DNA of 8,154 nt from Porticoccus sp. Lineage in GTDB: Bacteria > Pseudomonadota > Gammaproteobacteria > Pseudomonadales > Porticoccaceae. The position numbers and the translations under genes are program-made. Location: positions 1 through 8,154 of the forward strand of contig DRHD01000012.1 of NCBI GenBank assembly GCA_011049795.1, in the 5' to 3' direction. The number at the start of each line of letters is the position of its first letter. Within the stretch, counting starts at the first letter, position 1. Positions 5,082-8,154 of the stretch are shown one piece after another. The notes beneath the pieces were generated by a model that was given only the letters and a program-made list of their open reading frames with translations, searched no databases and was not told the origin of the DNA.

Positions 5082-7097
5082 GTGTCGAAACCCTTTAGAG
5101 TTACAAGTTCTTATCAGCCAGCAGGTGATCAGCCCGCAGCGATTGAGCAACTCGTTGATGGACTTGAAATGGGTCTGGCGGCACAGACATTGCTGGGTGT
5201 CACCGGCTCAGGAAAGACCTTCACTATTGCTAATGTGATTGATCGGGTGCAACGTCCTACTATTGTGATGGCCCATAACAAAACTCTGGCAGCTCAGCTC
5301 TACGGCGAGCTCCGTGAGTTTTTCCCTGATAATGCAGTAGAGTATTTTGTTTCCTACTACGATTATTATCAGCCAGAGGCCTACGTGCCATCTTCGGGCA
5401 CCTTCATAGAGAAAGATGCCTCCATTAATCAGCATATCGAACAAATGAGGCTGTCTGCGACCAAGGCGTTGCTGGAGCGCAAGGATGTGATTGTGGTAGC
5501 GACAGTCTCATCTATTTATGGTCTGGGTGATCCAGAGTCTTATCTTAAAATGCTACTCCATGTGGTTCGCGGCGATAAAGTGGATCAACGTGGCATATTG
5601 CGACGTTTGGCGGAGCTGCAATACACGCGTAACGATGCAGTATTTCAGCGTGCCACATATCGGGTGCGCGGCGACGTTATTGATATTTATCCAGCTGATT
5701 CTGATCGTGAGGCCGTGCGGCTAGAATTGTTTGATGATGAAGTAGAAAACATTTCCTTGTTTGATCCGCTCACCGGGGAAGTGATCAAGCGTGTCCCCCG
5801 TATTACTGTTTACCCCAAGTCTCACTATGTCACCCCGCGTCAGGTGATCCAAGATGCGATTGAGCACATAAAGAATGAGTTGGACGAGCGTTTGGAGCAG
5901 CTTCGTTCAGTTCACAAGTTGGTTGAGGAGCAGCGGCTTCGTGAGCGAACTCGTTATGATTTAGAAATGATGCGAGAGCTGGGGTATTGCACCGGTATCG
6001 AAAACTATTCACGTTATCTGTCAGGCCGTGAGCCCGGCATGCCGCCCCCCACTTTATTTGACTACCTGCCACCAGATGCTCTGCTGATTATTGATGAATC
6101 CCATGTGACGGTACCCCAGCTTGGTGGTATGTATAAGGGTGACCGCTCCCGTAAGGAAACATTGGTTGAATATGGATTCCGTCTTCCGTCGGCACTGGAT
6201 AATCGGCCCCTTCGGTTTGACGAGTGGGAGCGCCTCGCGCCACAGATGATCTTTGTCTCTGCGACACCCGGAAAATATGAGCCAGAAAAAGCCGGGCAGG
6301 TGGTGGAGCAGGTCGTTCGCCCCACAGGTTTGTTAGAACCGGTGCTTGAAGTAAGGCCGGCATCCTCACAAGTCGATGATGTGTTGTCTGAGATTAATGA
6401 TTGTGTGGCCAAGCAGCAGCGGGTCTTGATTACCGTTCTTACGAAACGAATGGCCGAAGATTTTACCGATTATCTTGGTGAGCATGGCGTTCGTGTTAGG
6501 TATCTGCACTCGGATATCGATACGGTGGAACGCGTGGAGATTATTCGTGATCTTCGTTTGGGTGAGTTCGATGTTTTGGTGGGAATCAACCTGCTCAGGG
6601 AGGGACTGGATATGCCCGAAGTGGCGTTGGTGGCGGTGTTTGATGCCGACAAAGAGGGCTTTCTTCGGTCAGAACAAGCGTTGATTCAGACGATTGGTCG
6701 TGCGGCGAGAAACATAGAGGGCAGGGCGATTCTCTATGCAGATAAAGTGACCGGTTCGATGCAAAGGGCTATAGATGAAACCGAGCGTCGCCGGGTAACA
6801 CAGATTGCCTACAATAAAGAGCACGGCATTGTGCCAAAAGGTATTAAAAAATCCGTTGCCGATATTATGGAAGGTGCAGCGGCAATACCCGGCAAAGGGT
6901 CTCGAAAAGTGGCTGAGTCGAAGGGTAAATACCACGTAGATACCAGTGCGCTGCATACTGAGTCTGACATCTGGAAACAAATTACTGTGCTGGAAGAGAA
7001 GATGTTTGAGAGTGCTAAAAACCTTGAGTTTGAAGAGGCGGCAAACTTGAGAGATGAGGTGACGCATTTAAAGAAGATGGTGGATGGTGTTGCCTGA
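5082..7097 (+). CDS. uvrB: UvrB, excinuclease ABC subunit B
   Basis: 671 residues, near the 673 of E. coli. UvrB receives damaged DNA from UvrA, verifies the lesion with its ATP-driven helicase-like core, and loads UvrC for incision in nucleotide excision repair. Visible motifs: Walker A GVTGSGKT at 39-46, the damage-probing beta-hairpin [14 protein letters not shown] with Y92, Y93, Y95 and Y96, DESH (Walker B) at 338-341, FVSATP at about 391-396, motifs V and VI ([22 protein letters not shown] at 536-544), and a C-terminal UVR domain (about 636-668) that contacts UvrC. Walker A and hairpin numbering equal E. coli only if the protein starts at GTG 5082 ([18 protein letters not shown]). An AGG at 5069-5071 serves as Shine-Dalgarno, ten bases away. 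The frame extends to another GTG at 5046, but that adds 12 residues not seen in the family and lies before the expected transcript start. Divergent from tRNA-Asn; apparently monocistronic. Intact. Confidence 0.98.
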   Translation: MSKPFRVTSSYQPAGDQPAAIEQLVDGLEMGLAAQTLLGVTGSGKTFTIANVIDRVQRPTIVMAHNKTLAAQLYGELREFFPDNAVEYFVSYYDYYQPEAYVPSSGTFIEKDASINQHIEQMRLSATKALLERKDVIVVATVSSIYGLGDPESYLKMLLHVVRGDKVDQRGILRRLAELQYTRNDAVFQRATYRVRGDVIDIYPADSDREAVRLELFDDEVENISLFDPLTGEVIKRVPRITVYPKSHYVTPRQVIQDAIEHIKNELDERLEQLRSVHKLVEEQRLRERTRYDLEMMRELGYCTGIENYSRYLSGREPGMPPPTLFDYLPPDALLIIDESHVTVPQLGGMYKGDRSRKETLVEYGFRLPSALDNRPLRFDEWERLAPQMIFVSATPGKYEPEKAGQVVEQVVRPTGLLEPVLEVRPASSQVDDVLSEINDCVAKQQRVLITVLTKRMAEDFTDYLGEHGVRVRYLHSDIDTVERVEIIRDLRLGEFDVLVGINLLREGLDMPEVALVAVFDADKEGFLRSEQALIQTIGRAARNIEGRAILYADKVTGSMQRAIDETERRRVTQIAYNKEHGIVPKGIKKSVADIMEGAAAIPGKGSRKVAESKGKYHVDTSALHTESDIWKQITVLEEKMFESAKNLEFEEAANLRDEVTHLKKMVDGVA

Positions 7098-7277
7098 CCT
7101 GCGTCCTAGGGAAAAATCGAGCCAGAATAAAAAATCCCCGAGCTATGTTATGGTAAGACCTTGTGTGGACCTGATGTTGTTAGCCTTGTCGTGGTGTGGG
7201 TGTAATAAGAGATGTCATATGCGATATACGATGGACCGTTTATAAGCAATTATAGTTATAGTTGAGCGGAAAATTTT
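7098..7277. other. Intergenic region after uvrB
   Basis: No gene and no clear terminator hairpin after uvrB; only a loose GGGA...TCCC pair around A-rich sequence (about 7109-7138). The A/T-rich part 7230-7270 (TATAAG, TATAGT) could hold a promoter for the next gene, but no convincing -35 is visible. Confidence 0.35.
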
Positions 7278-8154
7278 ATGTTGCCTGATTTTACTGTCAG
7301 CATGTTAAGGGTCTACTCCTGCCGCTTCATAAAACTTTTTCCCCTGTTAGTTTCATTCTTACTGTCGTCTGAATCACTTGCCTTGGATGGCAATAGGATT
7401 GGGCTTACCGACGACGAACGCTCCTGGGTTGCGGAACATCCAACAGTTGTTGTCGCCAATTACGCCGGTTGGGCTCCTTTTGATTATTCAGAGAATGGTG
7501 AGCCCCAAGGTTACGCCATTGATCTTGTTCGCATGCTTGGAAGCAGGGCTGGCTTGGAGGTGGAGTTTCTAACTGAGTTTAACTGGTTAGAATTAATGGA
7601 AAAATTCAAAGCCGGTCAAATCGACATCTTGCCTTCCATCTATTTGACGGAAGAGCGTCAGGCATTTATATCATTTACCCGACGCTACTTTAGTCCACCC
7701 TTTGTGATCGTGGCTCGCTCAGATAACGCTGATATTAGTGAGCTGTCTGACCTTTCCGGTAAGCGTGTTGCAAGTATTGTAGGTTATGCGAATACCCAGG
7801 CTCTGCAAAATAACTATCCTGATATAGAGGTCATCCCCGTCGCGAATACGCTTGATGGCCTTAAAGCGGTGTCCCAAGGAGCAGCTGATGCCTTTATAGA
7901 AGGTATTGGCGTTGTTTCATACACGCTGAGGAAACACTCTACCCCAAACATCAAGGTGGCCGGTGATGCGGTATTTAAAGGGAGTTTCAGTGCGGACCTC
8001 TATATGGGTGTGGCAAAGGACAACATAATCCTCCGGAATATTCTTGATAAGGGGTTGGCCTCCCTCAGTAGGGCAGAAAAACACACATTACGTCAGCGAT
8101 GGCTAAGTGCGGCTCTAGATGGTGAGGCGACTAAAGATCAAGAGAAAATTAAAC
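7278..8154 (+). CDS. Secreted/periplasmic protein with BvgS-type (SBP_bac_3) ligand-binding domain, 5' part
   Basis: Open from ATG 7278 to the window edge (292 codons). GAGCGGA lies seven bases before this ATG, a fair Shine-Dalgarno; a second ATG at 7302 has none. Residues 9-36 are a signal peptide (basic R11-K19, hydrophobic core FPLLVSFLL, cleavage likely after SLA at 36). From LTDDERSWVAEHPTVVVANY (43-62) to about 280 runs a complete solute-binding fold of the amino-acid-binding family 3: GYAIDLVRMLG at 78-88, the segment KAGQIDILPSIYLTEER at 111-127, LSGKRVASIVGY at 159-170 and RQRWL at 272-276. The opening LT..E..W...HP is typical of venus-flytrap sensor domains in BvgS/EvgS-like histidine kinases and GGDEF/EAL receptors rather than free transport proteins. 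A kinase, cyclase or other output domain may therefore follow outside the window. The ligand cannot be told. Confidence 0.85.
   Translation, partial: MLPDFTVSMLRVYSCRFIKLFPLLVSFLLSSESLALDGNRIGLTDDERSWVAEHPTVVVANYAGWAPFDYSENGEPQGYAIDLVRMLGSRAGLEVEFLTEFNWLELMEKFKAGQIDILPSIYLTEERQAFISFTRRYFSPPFVIVARSDNADISELSDLSGKRVASIVGYANTQALQNNYPDIEVIPVANTLDGLKAVSQGAADAFIEGIGVVSYTLRKHSTPNIKVAGDAVFKGSFSADLYMGVAKDNIILRNILDKGLASLSRAEKHTLRQRWLSAALDGEATKDQEKIK

Noticed and set aside
6062..7067. Long minus-strand frames inside uvrB
   Set aside because: These are antisense shadows of a well-conserved coding sequence with no independent support.
1..8154. CRISPR array, riboswitch or rRNA
   Set aside because: No regularly spaced repeats, no known riboswitch core and no rRNA-like sequence were seen on either strand.

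Overview
The window looks like part of a gammaproteobacterial, probably marine, chromosome. The basis is an OprD-type outer-membrane porin, a UvrB close in length and residue numbering to the Escherichia coli protein, a tRNA-Asn with encoded CCA, and proteobacterial-type signalling genes. No species can be named from the sequence alone.

Layout: (1) 1-915 is the C-terminal part of an OprD-family porin gene, cut by the left edge. (2) 916-2131 is a decayed stretch. It holds a broken IS6-family transposase (1284-1769) with one in-frame amber codon and, 36 bases further on, a solo terminal repeat (1806-1822) and a long A/T-rich hairpin. (3) 2132-2881 encodes a small membrane-anchored GGDEF diguanylate cyclase. 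(4) 2882-4877 is accessory DNA on the 3' side of tRNA-Asn. It has a G-rich segment resembling a phage packaging leader, a degraded second copy of the tRNA 3' half with its terminator (3225-3350), a 118-bp element whose terminal inverted repeats match the repeat beside the IS6 relic (3555-3672), and an A/T-rich minus-strand metallophosphoesterase gene (3728-4579). (5) 4838-4953 holds the intact minus-strand tRNA-Asn and a strong intrinsic terminator. (6) 5082-7097 is uvrB, divergent from the tRNA. (7) 7278-8154 is the start of a secreted or periplasmic-sensor protein with a BvgS/PBP-like ligand-binding domain, cut by the right edge.

The most interesting structure is the tRNA-Asn locus. About 126 bases (tRNA 3' half, terminator and a twin 9-mer) occur twice, 1.57 kb apart, in direct orientation. 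This is the expected scar of integrative elements stacked at the tRNA 3' end, with the metallophosphoesterase as remaining cargo and no intact integrase. The two copies differ in a patterned way: terminator stems are kept in both, the twin 9-mers change together, and five of five substitutions are synonymous in one minus-strand frame. That suggests functional divergence before the two copies came together. The core genes (porin, uvrB, tRNA-Asn) are ordinary; no complete new system is evident, and the novelty lies in the mobile-element remains.
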